NCBI GenBank assembly: GCA_023678885.1
Contig: CM043001.1
Coordinates: 3,234,001-3,298,000, forward strand
Origin: Pogostemon cablin
Taxonomy: Eukaryota; Streptophyta; Magnoliopsida; Lamiales; Lamiaceae
DNA length: 64,000 nucleotides
Direction of reading: 5' to 3'
This document shows positions 12,440 to 24,192 of the stretch, one piece after another. The position numbers were made by a program, and so were the translations under genes. Position 1 is the first letter of the stretch. Every line of letters starts with the position of its first letter. The notes below the pieces were generated by a model. It worked only from the letters and a program-made list of their open reading frames with translations. It was not told the origin of the DNA and did no database searches.

Positions 12440-13990
12440 ATAGGGTAATGTCGTAATTAGGCGGGCCGGGCTAGACGTGAATTTTCCTCAATCCGAGATT
12501 TGGCCCAATTTGGGCCCAATTAGTGTAAGGGTGTTTCTTAAATTGTTAAAAAAGTGTTCAAATACTATTTCTCTCTCCTTTTTAAATAGCACAAACCATT
12601 GTAATTAGACTAGTTGTAAGTATAAAACAAAACCATATTTTCACACTCTTCTGCATCCCTGTAGATCCATCAACCATACATACTGAAATCTACACAAATA
12701 GTGTATCTATCTACAAAACACAACCAAAACCTGTACTTCAAATCAAGCCTCGGGCTCGATTCTTGTACGATGCATCCTGGTGCAATCGAAGAAGGAAAAT
12801 GAATTGCTATTGCTCTACACTACCAATGTGCCAACTTCATATACTGCTTTCGACAAGCTTTTCTCGAAGAGTTTAAATCTCCGGTCGTTATTCATCTGGA
12901 AAACGTGCCAATGTAAGAGCTTAGACAACATAATGTCATATTCATAACACATCTCCACAGGTTAATCTTTTGTTAGAATAGGACACACAAGATAGTTCGT
13001 TCAGAGCTCTTGCAAGAAATATGATTGCTATGTCCCAGAAAAAGCAACAAACACGAGCAAATGAGAAGTCGAAAGCATAGCAGCTGTTAGTTCTCTATGG
13101 TATTCCCAAACGACCATGTAGAATGTGCAATCAAAAGAATGAAAGAATGATATTGTACACCCCCAATACTTCACATGTTGACACATATTCACTATTAGTA
13201 TATTGTTCTTATTCTAAATTCCACACGTATGTAGAACTCAACAAACAACATAAGTCACATTGTTTCTAGCAAATTTAACAGATATTCATAGTTTAAAATC
13301 CTACTATCCTGTATTTTTTTTATACTTGGTTTCCAAACAGAATATAAAATATTAAGCCAAACTTTATATTCTGAGAATGCCAAAACTTATCCCCACAGGC
13401 AACACCGACACCATCTTATTGCATTTCTGGATATAAATATTTACTTATGTATTTGCTGAAAACAGCTCCAGTGTTTTTCTTCTGTAAATATCACCTCTTT
13501 CATTCCTTTTGTTTGCCTTCTTCATAGAAATAGTGAAGAATAGACAAAGATGCAAAAAGGGAAAATCAGAGGATATATTTCTAGTCCTGAGGAATTCACT
13601 ACGATGATTGACACTGTAAGAACTTTCACAGAAGATGTACAGAACATCCTATTAATCACTGATATTAATTCTCACTGCACACCACAACTTTATTCTTTTC
13701 TTAAAGAACCCTATATATATCTTCTTAACTTCCTTGTTGACTATCTTCAATGGTCTCTTTCCTTCATTCATGCGCAGAAATTTTTTACATAGTAATGCAT
13801 ACAATAAGACCACACAAACATTTCTTCACATGACACAACTAGCATCGTGAAGCATAACTTCCTCGTTGCATACATTAAAGTTGACTATAACAATAACAAA
13901 AAAAGTCTAAATACACAAACACGCGCAGACTCAGAGAGCAGTTGGTTACAGTGGGTAAGAAAGAAGTAGATTAATACTGCACCAAGAGCA
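12440..13990. other. promoter-like GGCCCA island, then unassigned DNA and MYOB 3' flank
   Basis: At about 12491-12520 the palindromic run GGCCCAATTTGGGCCCAATT contains site II-type GGCCCA/TGGGCC motifs common in plant housekeeping promoters. A CT-rich stretch and GTATAAAACAAAACC follow. I see no long reading frame downstream. The part towards 14019 probably includes the 3' UTR of the minus-strand MYOB gene. Confidence 0.35.
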
Positions 13991-14019
13991 TACCTTAAAA
14001 GGTACTGAGACATGGATGT

Positions 14020-17000
14020 TTATGTTAGATCTTCATTTCTTTTAATAACGTGAGCTGAATGCAACTCTTGCAGGCGAGAAGCTATTTCTCGGATAAATTC
14101 AAATCCTTCACTTCCCTTATTGAGAGCATTAATTGAACACTCAATAACATTTTGTTCTGCCTCAAGAGCTCCCAGTCTATTGTTCATAACAGAGAACTCA
14201 CGTCTAAGTGCAGCTAACTCAGCATCTTTACTCATATGTTTATTAGACATGAATTTTTCTTCTCCGTATACATCATTATGGCTTTCATTCAGACTGAGTA
14301 TATCTCTTTGCATATGACTCTTTTCTGTTCTACCATTCTCATTAGAAACACCCATGAAATCCTGATCAGACGAACTTGCCTCGAGTAATTCATCTGGTGA
14401 ATAAGACCCATCTTTTATGTCAGGGTACATTTCAAGTCTGTTGAACTTGGATAGTTTCTCCTCCAGGTTTTTCAAACATTCTAAAATATATTGTTTTTCA
14501 TCTTCAAATTGATGCAAGGAGATTCTAACAGCATTGTCCCCATCCAACATCTTGGTTTCCACATCAATTCTTTTGACAATGTCCTTTAACTCATCTGCTT
14601 CAGATTTGGTCCTTGGCTTGATGAAGTCATTTGATAAAGGTGCATCCCCGGATTGATTTCTGTACATGTCAAGCTCAACCTCAAAATCTTGAATCAGTTT
14701 CTCCTTCTCCATAAGCATCTCATTAGCCTTCTGCAGTGCTTCACTGTCATACTCAGCTTGTTCTTCCATCATTCTAAGACACTGCAACGCCTCCATATGG
14801 AAGGCCGCTTTCTCTTCTTGCAGTCTGGCGATCATGGCCATTGTCTGATTAGTTGCAATTGCAGAAGCATTTCTCTCCTCCTCCAATTCTTTGTACAAAG
14901 CACCCAATATTTTCTTATCATGCACAACCTGTCGTTTTAATCGATCTACCTCACTTTCACCATCAATTTCACTCACAATGCTCCCATCAATGGATAAATT
15001 CGACTCATTTCTCTCAAGTGAGATCCTTCTTTGAAATAATTGCATTCCTATAGCAACAGAAAGATCCATAGCTTTAGAATCTTCGCTACTCACGGAAACT
15101 TTAGGGCTCATATCATTCGACAGATCAAACCCTCGAGCAGCAGATATTTGTGATAATAGAAGCTTCAGATCTTCACTTAATCTGGTAGAATCTGTCATGG
15201 ACCTTTGTTGTTCTAAGAATCTTCCGGACAACTGTCTACTCCTAGAGCCAAGAGCTAATTTATAAGCATCACCAAGATCCAAAGACTCAGTCATTTGGGA
15301 ACCTGTATCAGTTTTATTAGGCTTCAATTCCAGGTGTGTTTCATTCACTGGAATCGAGTCACTTGCAACTCCAAATGTTTCTTGAGAGTCCATATTAACT
15401 TCTTTCCACATCTCAGTTGTGTCTTCTGAATCACGTCCCAGATTAGAAGCTTCTCCACTTTCAACAGGAGCTTCTTTTTCCAACTCAGGGGTGCTTGCAG
15501 CATCTACAGCAGATAACAAAGGAAACAAACAGGGGCACATCTTAGAGTTTTTAAAAATTATACAAGTTTTTAAGAGAAGTAAAAACAAAGTGACAGATAA
15601 TTGTTAAACATCACCTTCATTATGATTCTACCAGCAAAAATAGCCACATAGATGGCTTATAATTGCAGAAGAACAATTAGGAAAAAATGATATGATTCAC
15701 TTTGTTCATTCTACATTCAAATAAAAACTAGTAAATGATTTAAAATGTTCAATAATTAGTTGTGGCAACAATTCACTGGATATCAAAAGGATCTATGGTG
15801 TCTATAATTCTGTTTTTCGTTCATGTTTATTAGCCAGTGTTCTGATTCAAAACATGAGTTCATTGAAGAACACAAGGTATTTAGGGAAATTTAGCAATAG
15901 GTTGTGACAGAGACAGAATGAAGAAAAAATTTGTTCTACATTTTTACAAGTAGCGAGAGATGCAACAAAGACTTGACTTACTAGTCTTTTTTGATTGAAC
16001 GTTAAGAGCCACATTGGCATTTGAAGAAGGATGAACAACCGGAGAAGATGTGAGCTCAGACGGTTTGCTGGCATCATCATCATGATCAGCTTGCTGCCAG
16101 TGAACCTCTTCCAACCCATGCCTAACGCTTGCCTCAGATTCTACATCATGATGAGAATAAGTATGGTCCTCTGACTCAGAAAGTGAAGATTTAACCGGAA
16201 AAGCTAGATGTATCAACTTCTCCGTGGGACAATCATCGAGAGCAGTGATTTGAGGTTCTGTAAAATCAGATTTAACTACTGAATCTTGGCCAGAGGTCTC
16301 AATTTCACGAACAAGCACGGCCCCACTCTCATTATCTGAAAATGGACCTTCTGACTCGGTATCAGAAGTAACCTTTATCTGTGAATATTCTACATGTGGC
16401 AAGTGATCAGTATCCTTATTCTGCGATGGGCCTAATCGAGACGATTCCTTAGTGATTTCATGAACCTCGTTATATTTAGATGTAATGGAAGATGATGCAT
16501 CACGGTCAGCTCCCTCAGTGTCAGTTGATTTTCCTTGAAACAGATTTTGAATAGAAGCTCTAGAAATCCATTGTTCATTGCAACACAAACACTTTCTTGA
16601 TTTTTCATCTGGAGGCAGAGCAATGCTGTCGTCAGGCTCAGCTCCAAATTTCCCAACTAATAATCTATATGCTTCAGCATTAAACTTGTTCCCCGTGGCA
16701 AATGAGAAAATGCAACTGTCACACGTTCGATGAACATCAACAAGATTTTTATGAAGTTGACAGAGAACTAAGGAAGAGATCTTTGACTTGTGGTTATGGC
16801 AAATTAAATCCCAATAAAAACCATCCCTCTCATTCCCAAGGAAATGGTCCAATCTCGAGCATAACAAACATGGAACTTGCAAGTGGCAACGGCGGGCAAA
16901 CCTTGTCAAACCTTGTGACCAAGTAGGCGAAACTAGAATCAACGAAAATCATAAACATCAGCATCCATTCAAGAATTGCTGAAACTAAAGCTGAGAAGAT

Positions 17001-17102
17001 AGAGGTGATGCTGTAAGAAACTTTATTTCCAGAATCATTAATTGGACTCTGTCTTAAATCCATTCTGCCTGAAAACCCAGCGAAAGAGGTTGAATCCTCC
17101 AT
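14020..17102 (-). pseudogene. MYOB: myosin-binding protein (GTD-binding/DUF593 domain), frameshifted in exon 1
   Basis: Plant MYOB proteins are membrane-anchored receptors for the globular tail of myosin XI and drive organelle and vesicle movement. Two exons, 17102-15982 and 15503-14020, join at A|AT. The N-terminal hydrophobic segment (SITSIFSALVSAILEWMLMF and following) precedes a Cys-rich region with PCLLCSRLDHFLG, and CNEQW comes later. An acidic linker leads to the GTD-binding coiled coil (EVDRLKRQVVHDKKILGALY to KEKLIQDFEVELDMY), and a second short coiled coil lies near the C-terminus. The frame breaks at 16897-16916, where CAAACCTTGT is tandemly duplicated. Without the extra 10 bp the two exons total 2595 nt, exactly 865 codons, so the duplication is the only lesion seen. 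As given, translation from the first ATG terminates early and the domain is lost. A downstream ATG at 16942 could give a form lacking the membrane segment. An assembly error is possible. Confidence 0.8.
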
Positions 17103-17560
17103 TAAAACAGCAACTCAATATCACAATATCGCTGATTCAAAGCTCAATCAAGCACTGTAACAACAAAACAAGAACCCCAAGTTGGCAAAATTTCAGATTA
17201 CAATACTTTAAACAACCAACAGCAACAAAAACTCAAGCAAATATCGACAACATTCATACAAAACACAAGTCTAGCAAAGTCAACTCCACAACAAAGGTCA
17301 AGCAATCTGCAATTCAAGTCAGAGGAATTCTTGCACATAATCGATTCTCCTCTAAACACATGAAAATACGATTGAACAGAGCAAGAATTAAAGTCCCAAT
17401 TCCCAAAAACGGGGGGAAAGCAGAAAAATCAAACCTGATCGCCAAGAAGAGCAGCAGTTTTTCACCAACAAAGGAGCAGCAAGAAACACCCAAATGAGAA
17501 AGATTCAAAAACAAGAAAAAAAGAATCTCCAATCTATATATAATAAGTAGCAGGGGTGAT
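17103..17560 (-). promoter_or_regulatory. MYOB 5' UTR and core promoter region
   Basis: Read on the minus strand, a TATA-like TTATTATATATAG lies at about 17533-17546, roughly 430 bp before the ATG at 17102. The leader may contain an intron, but I could not fix its borders. Confidence 0.4.
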
Positions 17561-17962
17561 GTAACAGTAAGGTGTTTGAAAAAATGTCTGAAAGAGATGC
17601 GCACGTATTTTACAAGATGGAATTTAATAGAAAAATAATGATGATGAATTGGGAGAAGAAACCGACAGTATATGACTAAACTAAGAAGTCGGCCACAGTG
17701 GTGGAGTATTGACAAGTTGGCATCACAGAACCGAAAGATAGCCACCCCTCCCCCACCTACCCACCCACTGCAGTAAAAAGGTGAAAGCTTTTAAGCGAAT
17801 GAAATCGTAGATTCCATGGATATCTTGGGTTTTTTCCTATATTTTTTGGATTAATACATGAAAAGCCACCACCTTTAATTTTGTCTTTTCATTGATACAT
17901 TATTGACTGAATATTTCCAAGGAAAAAGAGAAGGGAGAATATTATTGAGTTTTTCTTTAACA
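17561..17962. other. intergenic, MYOB upstream region
   Basis: Contains a CCCACC-rich patch (17746-17765). No gene is seen. Confidence 0.35.
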
Positions 17963-18122
17963 ATTAAAAATTCCAGCCATAAAAGAGGATTATAATACTA
18001 ACACATTAAAAAATAAATAAATAGTAATAATAATAATTGAAAATTAAAAATTCCAGCCATAAAAGAGGATTATAATACTAACACATTAAAAAATAAATAA
18101 ATAGTAATAATAATAATTGAAA
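17963..18122. repeat. exact 80-bp tandem duplication
   Basis: Units 17963-18042 and 18043-18122 are identical by eye, each starting ATTAAAAATTCCAGCCATAA and ending in a short AAT run. Zero divergence implies a very recent event or an assembly artefact. Confidence 0.95.
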
Positions 18123-18479
18123 ATGATGTTCAATTTTTTTTAGAGTGAGGCCCTTGTGTCCCGGTAACATCGTGCTCCTTTGCAATTTAAAGTTTCTAGC
18201 AATACATAGATTTAAATAGAATATGGAGGGGGAGAGTTGTGTTCATATGGGACACGGCGTGTCCCCAGGGGCGCAGGAGCTTTTGCCATTTTTTTATTCC
18301 AAAATTTGAAAATTTGTTAAACTATTAATTTGAAATCTAAATTAATATTTTTTTATGAGAGAGGAAATTCATGTAATTTAAGGTTCAATTTGATACCTCT
18401 TTGAGTGTATAATTGATATTATTTACACAAATATTAATAATTTGAATTCTCGACTAAAAGGTGCATGAGAGATATTTTG

Positions 18480-20250
18480 TTGTGTTTTGATAGGAAAAAG
18501 GATCAAGAACACAAAGTTGGAATGAAGGATGAACTCGTGCTACTTGCAAGCAAACAAACGTCCACATTCCATGATTTTTCTGTATTCGTGTGGAAGTCCA
18601 AATTGGTCATGTGATATATGGTTGGAAAACTATGGAAGAGAAGTTCATTTTGGCTCAAGAATCATCTCAATCGAAATTTAAATTTAAATGAGAAAGTTAT
18701 GATTAAAATGGTGATGTCGCGCAAGTTATTCCTACTCAGCACGATTGTGCCACTTTGCATGACTTGTTATACCTTCAAATATTAGAATTTTTATGAGTTC
18801 TTTATATGAATAGAGAGCCAAGTAAGAGAGGATCGTGTGAGCACAAGTATCATTCAAATCGGAATTCGAATGAAGAAGTTATACTCAAAAGCGTGGAGTC
18901 GCGCAAGCTGCCGAGATCTCCAAATCGGGCACAAAAGCCACACAACCGGGCACCCTTTATTCCTTGGCAGGCACGATGGCGTATGAGCAGAATTTTCGCC
19001 GGGCGTGGGTCATTATTCACCAAGCATAGTGGCGGGTGTGTGTAAACCTTCACCGGGCTCCAACACATTATTACCAAGCAGCCCATATCCATATCATGTG
19101 GCTTAAGTTGACCCAATTCGTGAAGTATAAAAAGGAAATCTGATTCAGAAACAGAAGCAGATTCATGACGCCTCACGATACAGAACCCTCTTTCCTCCAT
19201 CACTCACCACCTTCCATCCATCCACCGGAGAGATAATCAGAGTTGCTACTTGGATCGGAGACGAAAATTCCGATGGAGATCGTAATTGAAGAGACAGAGT
19301 CCTCCAAAAGGGTTCTTTAATTTTCAGTTATTTAACTTTGTTATTTTAACACAATGGTTGAGGCTCATTACATTTTGTGATTTGCTCTAGTAAATTCATG
19401 GGCTAAGTTCTTTGTTGGTAATGTTAGGGCGTTAAGACAGTTTCGATTATGTGATTTGATTACCCTAAACTTGGATTTATTATACTACAAATATTTATTT
19501 CCTTATTGAAGAAGATATTTTTTAGACTTCAAATTATTGTGTTTTGAGTTTTAATTCCTTTAATTATTCATGACAGTATCACTGATTGATAGTTGATAGG
19601 ATTCTTTATTTCTGCATGATAATTGTTGTTTCCTGTGGCAGTCTTAGGGGATTGACCTATAATTTCTAAGAGTGTTAGACAATCAATTTGGAATATTAAT
19701 TACTTGGTAAAATCAATTTGGAATATTAATTACTTGGTAAAAAATCAATATTAGATAATTGATAAAGAGACAAAAGGTGTTAATAATTTAATACATAGAG
19801 TCTTTAATAGAATTCAGCATGAAGTACTTATAGAGAGAGTGAGAGTTAATTTCTTATGGATCCTAGGATTTGCAGCTCAGTATAAGTGTTAGATCTTACC
19901 CGATCAATGTGATTTAACAAGCTTAGTAATACTCTTATAAATATCTGCAGGTAATTAATTCGGGTTTAGATAAATCAGTCACATAATTAAGTTGTTCGTC
20001 TTAGCATTATCAATTCTCCATCTTTGAATTCTAAATCGTTTCTCTTGCGTGATTTATTTTATTTTATAATTATTTTAGTTATTTAATTTCAGTATTTATT
20101 AGTTAATTAATTATCCCTTAAAAAATTCCCGGATTAATTTATCTTGCATTTAAATTATCATACATAGAATTAATTATTAAGTTTATAACTATTCCGTGGG
20201 AATGATAATTTAATTTGGTCACACGCGCTACAATCAATCCCTTACACTTG
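18480..20250 (+). mobile_element. LTR-retrotransposon relic (LTR-like, Ty3 type suspected)
   Basis: The sequence has the texture of a plant LTR. A GC-richer U3-like stretch (18540-19120) holds words such as AATCGGAATTCGAATGAAGA. GTATAAAAAGG (about 19124) looks like a TATA box. A T-rich stretch follows, and then a region ending GTGGGAATGATAATTTAATT (about 20197) that resembles the end of Ty3 LTR regions. An exact 30-bp tandem repeat lies at 19681-19740. I found no target duplication, primer-binding site or coding domain, so the limits are approximate. Confidence 0.4.
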
Positions 20251-20603
20251 AGGGTGAAAGAAAATAGCTATCATTTTTCTATCAATTAACTTTGAAATAT
20301 ATAAAACTATCAATTTAAAATTTAAATTGATAAAATATGAGAAAATTTTTAAAGCTATCAATTTAAAACTTGAATTGATAAAATATAAGAAATTTTTTTA
20401 AAAAATTTAGGTAAAAGTTTATAGTTTTATATATTTCAAACTCTAATTAATATAGAAAAATAATCTATAATTTTATATAGTTTTTTTAATTTATAAAAAA
20501 TGATAATTATTCACTAAATTACTTTATAAATGATTTGTAATGTAAATAAAATATTTTCACATTTTTTAATGAGACTGTAATTATATTTTTAATAAGAAAA
20601 GAT
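20251..20603. repeat. foldback-like AT-rich repeat
   Basis: Near-repeated words such as AAACTATCAATTTAAAA and TTGATAAAATATGAGAAA occur in direct and inverted form, resembling the TTTTATCAATT element at 57945-58217. The edges are unclear. Confidence 0.4.
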
Positions 20604-20604
20604 A

Positions 20605-20653
<49 letters not shown>
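20604..20653. repeat. (AAT)n microsatellite
   Basis: About 16 uninterrupted AAT units. Confidence 0.95.
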
Positions 20654-20657
<4 letters not shown>

Positions 20658-22010
20658 GGTTGCTCTTTCATTCATTAAATAACTACAAAGTATACATTGC
20701 AAAAAAAAAATTCAATTTGTTTTTCCCTTGAATTATTAGACACGTTTCATTGGAAAAGCTCATATAATTTAATATACATATATGCATTGATTTATTTCAG
20801 GTGTAACATTATATCATATATCTATTCATCACCCAAATTTGGGTCCACCTAAAAGACAAAGGTAGTATTTTTTCTCCAAAAGAAATAACTTCCCTACGTA
20901 CCCTTTTTTTTTTTTTGAACTAACAATTATCTTTACCATGAAATTTTTTTCCAGTGTATTTTTCCTAATTCACATGTTCTTTGAATTTTTTTTAAATCAG
21001 TCATCATTGGATTGTTTAACATACTTAACTTTATAATTATCTTGTTATTAACACTGAAAATAAGGATCAATTTCGTTGTATGAGTAATACTTGTTGATAT
21101 TCAATACCTTTTCAATCTTAAAGCCTTACAATCTTTTCCTAACCAAGTTCTTTCCCCCAAAATCCCAACAACCCCCCCTCAAACAATGGACATCTAAAAC
21201 ACAAAGTTAATCTAGTTACTCCAACTGCAATTTATTTAGTCTTACACTAGTATAGTACCCGCGTGTTATGCGATTTACAAAATTTTTATTTTAAATTTAA
21301 AATATATTATTTAATAAATATGAATGTATTAGTTTACTTATAGTTAAATACACCCGTATATTACATTTTTAAACTTTATAATTAATATTTTATGTTTTTA
21401 TATAGAAAATATTATTATGTGATATTTTTTTAATCTTCTAATGTAAATAAATTGATATTCTATGTATTCGTGGATATTTTTAAATAAAATATAAATCAAT
21501 TAAATTAAATATTAATTTATGCACTTTATTTTTTAAATGTATAGATTATTTCCTTTTATTTTGGATTTGACAAAACTAATAAGAATTAATTTTACTATTA
21601 TATATTTTAAATGTCTTAATTAATTTAATATTTATTTTTATTATATAAATTAATTACAATTTTGTTTTAGTTATAAATGATTTCAATTAATTTGGTGAAA
21701 TAAAATTAATATTAAGTAAATATTAAATTATTTATTAATTATTCAACCAATTAAAATTTCAAAATATTATTTTTTATTTAAAGTTTTTAATGACATTAAA
21801 TCAACACTCATGTTTTACAAATTTTATTTTAGAAAATTACTTTAGAGTAGATATATCAAGATAATTAAGTTCGATTAAAACCAAAATACAATTAATACAT
21901 AATTATAAATACTCAACCAATAGAAACAAAACACATACAAAATTTTATTTTGAGAAGAACAAAATTACAACATGTGTATTTTCAAAAAATTCAAATAAGG
22001 AAACTACTTT

Positions 22011-22014
<4 letters not shown>
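20654..22014. other. AT-rich intergenic DNA
   Basis: Long AT-rich stretch with no coding frame, RNA gene or clear repeat. Confidence 0.4.

Positions 22015-22092
<78 letters not shown>
22015..22092. repeat. (TA)n microsatellite, about 39 units
   Basis: Uninterrupted TA repeat. It creates a spurious Ile-Tyr reading frame on the minus strand. Confidence 0.97.
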
Positions 22093-22095
<3 letters not shown>

Positions 22096-22263
22096 GATAT
22101 TGCTCTTTTGTTCAATCTTATGAAAGACAACAACCTCTTGCTCAAATATTATGTATTGTGTTTGTGTAGCATGATTCAAAGAGCCTTCCATCACAATATT
22201 GTTTCATGCTAAGTTAGGTCAACTATGGTTTGACACTAGTTGATGGGCTTAACTATATATCTC

Positions 22264-22660
22264 GAGAAAATATCAATTTTGGTCCTATATATTTTACAAA
22301 TTTCAATTTTAGTCCTGTAACTTTTAGAATTTTCAATTTCAGTCCTTTTAGTTTCAATTTTGGTCCTATAACTTTTAATATTTCAATTTTAGTCCTATAA
22401 GTTTCAAATTTAGTCCTATATCTTTTTAAATTATCAAAACTAGTCATGTATGTTTCATAATATGGTATAATTTATAAAGGACTGATTTTGATAATTCAAA
22501 AGATATAGGACTAAATTTGAAACTTATAGGACTAAAATTGAAATTTTAAAAGTTACAGGACCAAAATTGAAACTAAAAGAACTAAAATTGAAAATACTAA
22601 AAGTTACATAACTAAAATTAAATTTGGTAAAAGATATAGGACCAAAATTGATATTTTCTC
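22264..22660. mobile_element. foldback MITE with perfect 27-bp terminal inverted repeats
   Basis: The 27 bases at 22264-22290 (starting GAGAAAATATCAATTTTGG) are the exact reverse complement of 22634-22660. The interior is a long imperfect palindrome of CAATTTTAGTCCTATAAG-type units on the left and their complements on the right, so the single strand would fold into a hairpin nearly 200 bp long. There is no coding capacity. No clear target duplication could be seen, which leaves the superfamily open (Mutator-like is possible). It is the best-preserved member of a family with copies at 5940, 7076, 9320 and 10467. Confidence 0.75.
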
Positions 22661-23205
22661 TAATGTGATCAACCATACTCTGATTCTAGCTGATGGGCAT
22701 TCCCACGTACAACAATGAATCTTTTTCTAGGGTGTTTCGTCCTAAAATATCTCAATGGCTCACCCACCTCAGATTTTAGCAATTTTGTTGTTGCATCCTA
22801 TCAACTCAAAATAATTCTAAATCACTATCCATGAGCCCATCTCCAGCAATCTCCACTAGTTGTTGGACTAAGCTTCTGCCCACATAAATATACACAAGCA
22901 CACATCTTGGAGCCCAATTTTTTCCCCCCATTTTTTACCTCTTAAATTATAAATATCTACTTGTATGAGAAGTTTTTTTTTTTTAAGCAGCAAAAGCTTT
23001 ATATTAGATTGTTTAATATCAATTTCAACATAGCTCACGACTACATCAAGAATGTTAAGAGAAAAGAAAGGAGAAGTACAAGAGAAAACATAAAAAAACT
23101 CGTGTATGACAAATCATATTGCTTTTCGTCTCGTCCAACTATAGAAAATGTCTCATCCGTGAAGCTTTTCATTGAATATTCTATAATACCCTACCAATAT
23201 AGGTA
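22661..23205. other. intergenic DNA preceding LINE relic
   Basis: No gene is seen. The right part may be the degraded 3' end of the LINE relic that follows. Confidence 0.35.
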
Positions 23206-23388
23206 AATTTTGAAGTTTGATTTAGAAGATAATTGACAACAATTTGAGAGTCTGTTTCTAGTATGATCTTCTTATATCCACATTTCATAGCAATATCCAA
23301 ACCCCTCTTTAAAGCCAAGGTCTCTTTTACCTCCACCTCATGCATCGTTCAACAAAATACCAAATAACTTCTCTACCACAATTCCGTA

Positions 23389-23815
23389 CATGGGCGGACC
23401 TACATTGGGCCCAGGGGGGGCACTGGGCCCCCCTGAGAATTTAACAATAACTAGTATATATATAGAAAAAATTATTGTATGTCTGTGTAGCCTAGTGGAT
23501 AGGACACACCATTTCATTTCTAATGGTCATTGGTTCGAATTTTCTTGATCGCAACCATTTCTATTATCATTTTTTCCCTTTTATTTTGAGCAAATTTGTT
23601 ATTATTATTATTTTTTCTTTTGTAATAAAATTATTTATCCTTTGTTTTCTAATTTACAATTTATTTAAGTAAAAATATTAAAGTACAAAAGTAAGTTAAG
23701 AGTTACTTTTACTAATATTCACATAAATAGTAAATGTGTATTTGAATTTGGGACGGATATATTACGATACTAAGAAATCGGGCCCCCCTGTCCGAAATTC
23801 CTGCGTCCGCCACTG
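23389..23815. mobile_element. hAT-type MITE, 427 bp, target duplication ATTCCGTA
   Basis: Identical 8-bp ATTCCGTA copies flank the element (23381-23388, 23816-23823). The ends are CATGGGCGGACC and, reverse-complemented, CAGTGGCGGACG, the widespread plant CAGTGGCGGA terminus. Runs of G and C (GGGCCCAGGGGGGG / CGGGCCCCCCTG) lie just inside each end. The interior carries a tRNA-like stretch at 23487-23546 with TAGCCTAGTGGATAG and, later, GGTTCGAATTT. It sits in the RNase H-like part of the LINE relic. Confidence 0.88.
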
Positions 23816-24192
23816 ATTCCGTACCACCCATGCAATCGTCACACCACATCCCCATCAAACAGAATGCATCAATATTCAACTTCATCCTTGTTCCTATAGG
23901 AGGTCTCCACCTACTGTCATTGTTGAATGCTTCTACTGAGTTTCCATGCATCTTTAAGGTTTTCATATATTGTTGACGATGGGCTATACTTTTTTGTTGT
24001 AATTCATCAAATGAGAATATTTTTCCCCTAAAGATAAACTCAATACGTCCTCACCAAATAACCCATAGAAAAGTAGCAACTAAACTTCTCTCATCTTCAT
24101 CCAAGATTTTCAACAAAGATTCAACCCAATCTTGTATCGGCTCATCAGTCAAGTATTTGGTAAAAGGTGAGTTCATTCAAAAATTATGAATC

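Noticed and set aside
13550..13792. 80-residue plus-strand frame in the MYOB 3' flank
   Set aside because: No recognisable domain, no exon context; probably chance in 3' UTR sequence.
14653..14940. Plus-strand frames opposite MYOB
   Set aside because: Antisense shadows of the coiled-coil coding exon.
16897..16906. GT...AG-bounded 10-bp 'intron' in MYOB
   Set aside because: Far too short for the spliceosome; a tandem duplication explains the sequence fully.
18850..19203. 117-residue minus-strand frame
   Set aside because: Lies in an LTR-like relic, no domain or family resemblance.
22009..22194. 61-residue minus-strand frame with poly(Ile-Tyr)
   Set aside because: Created by the (TA)n microsatellite.
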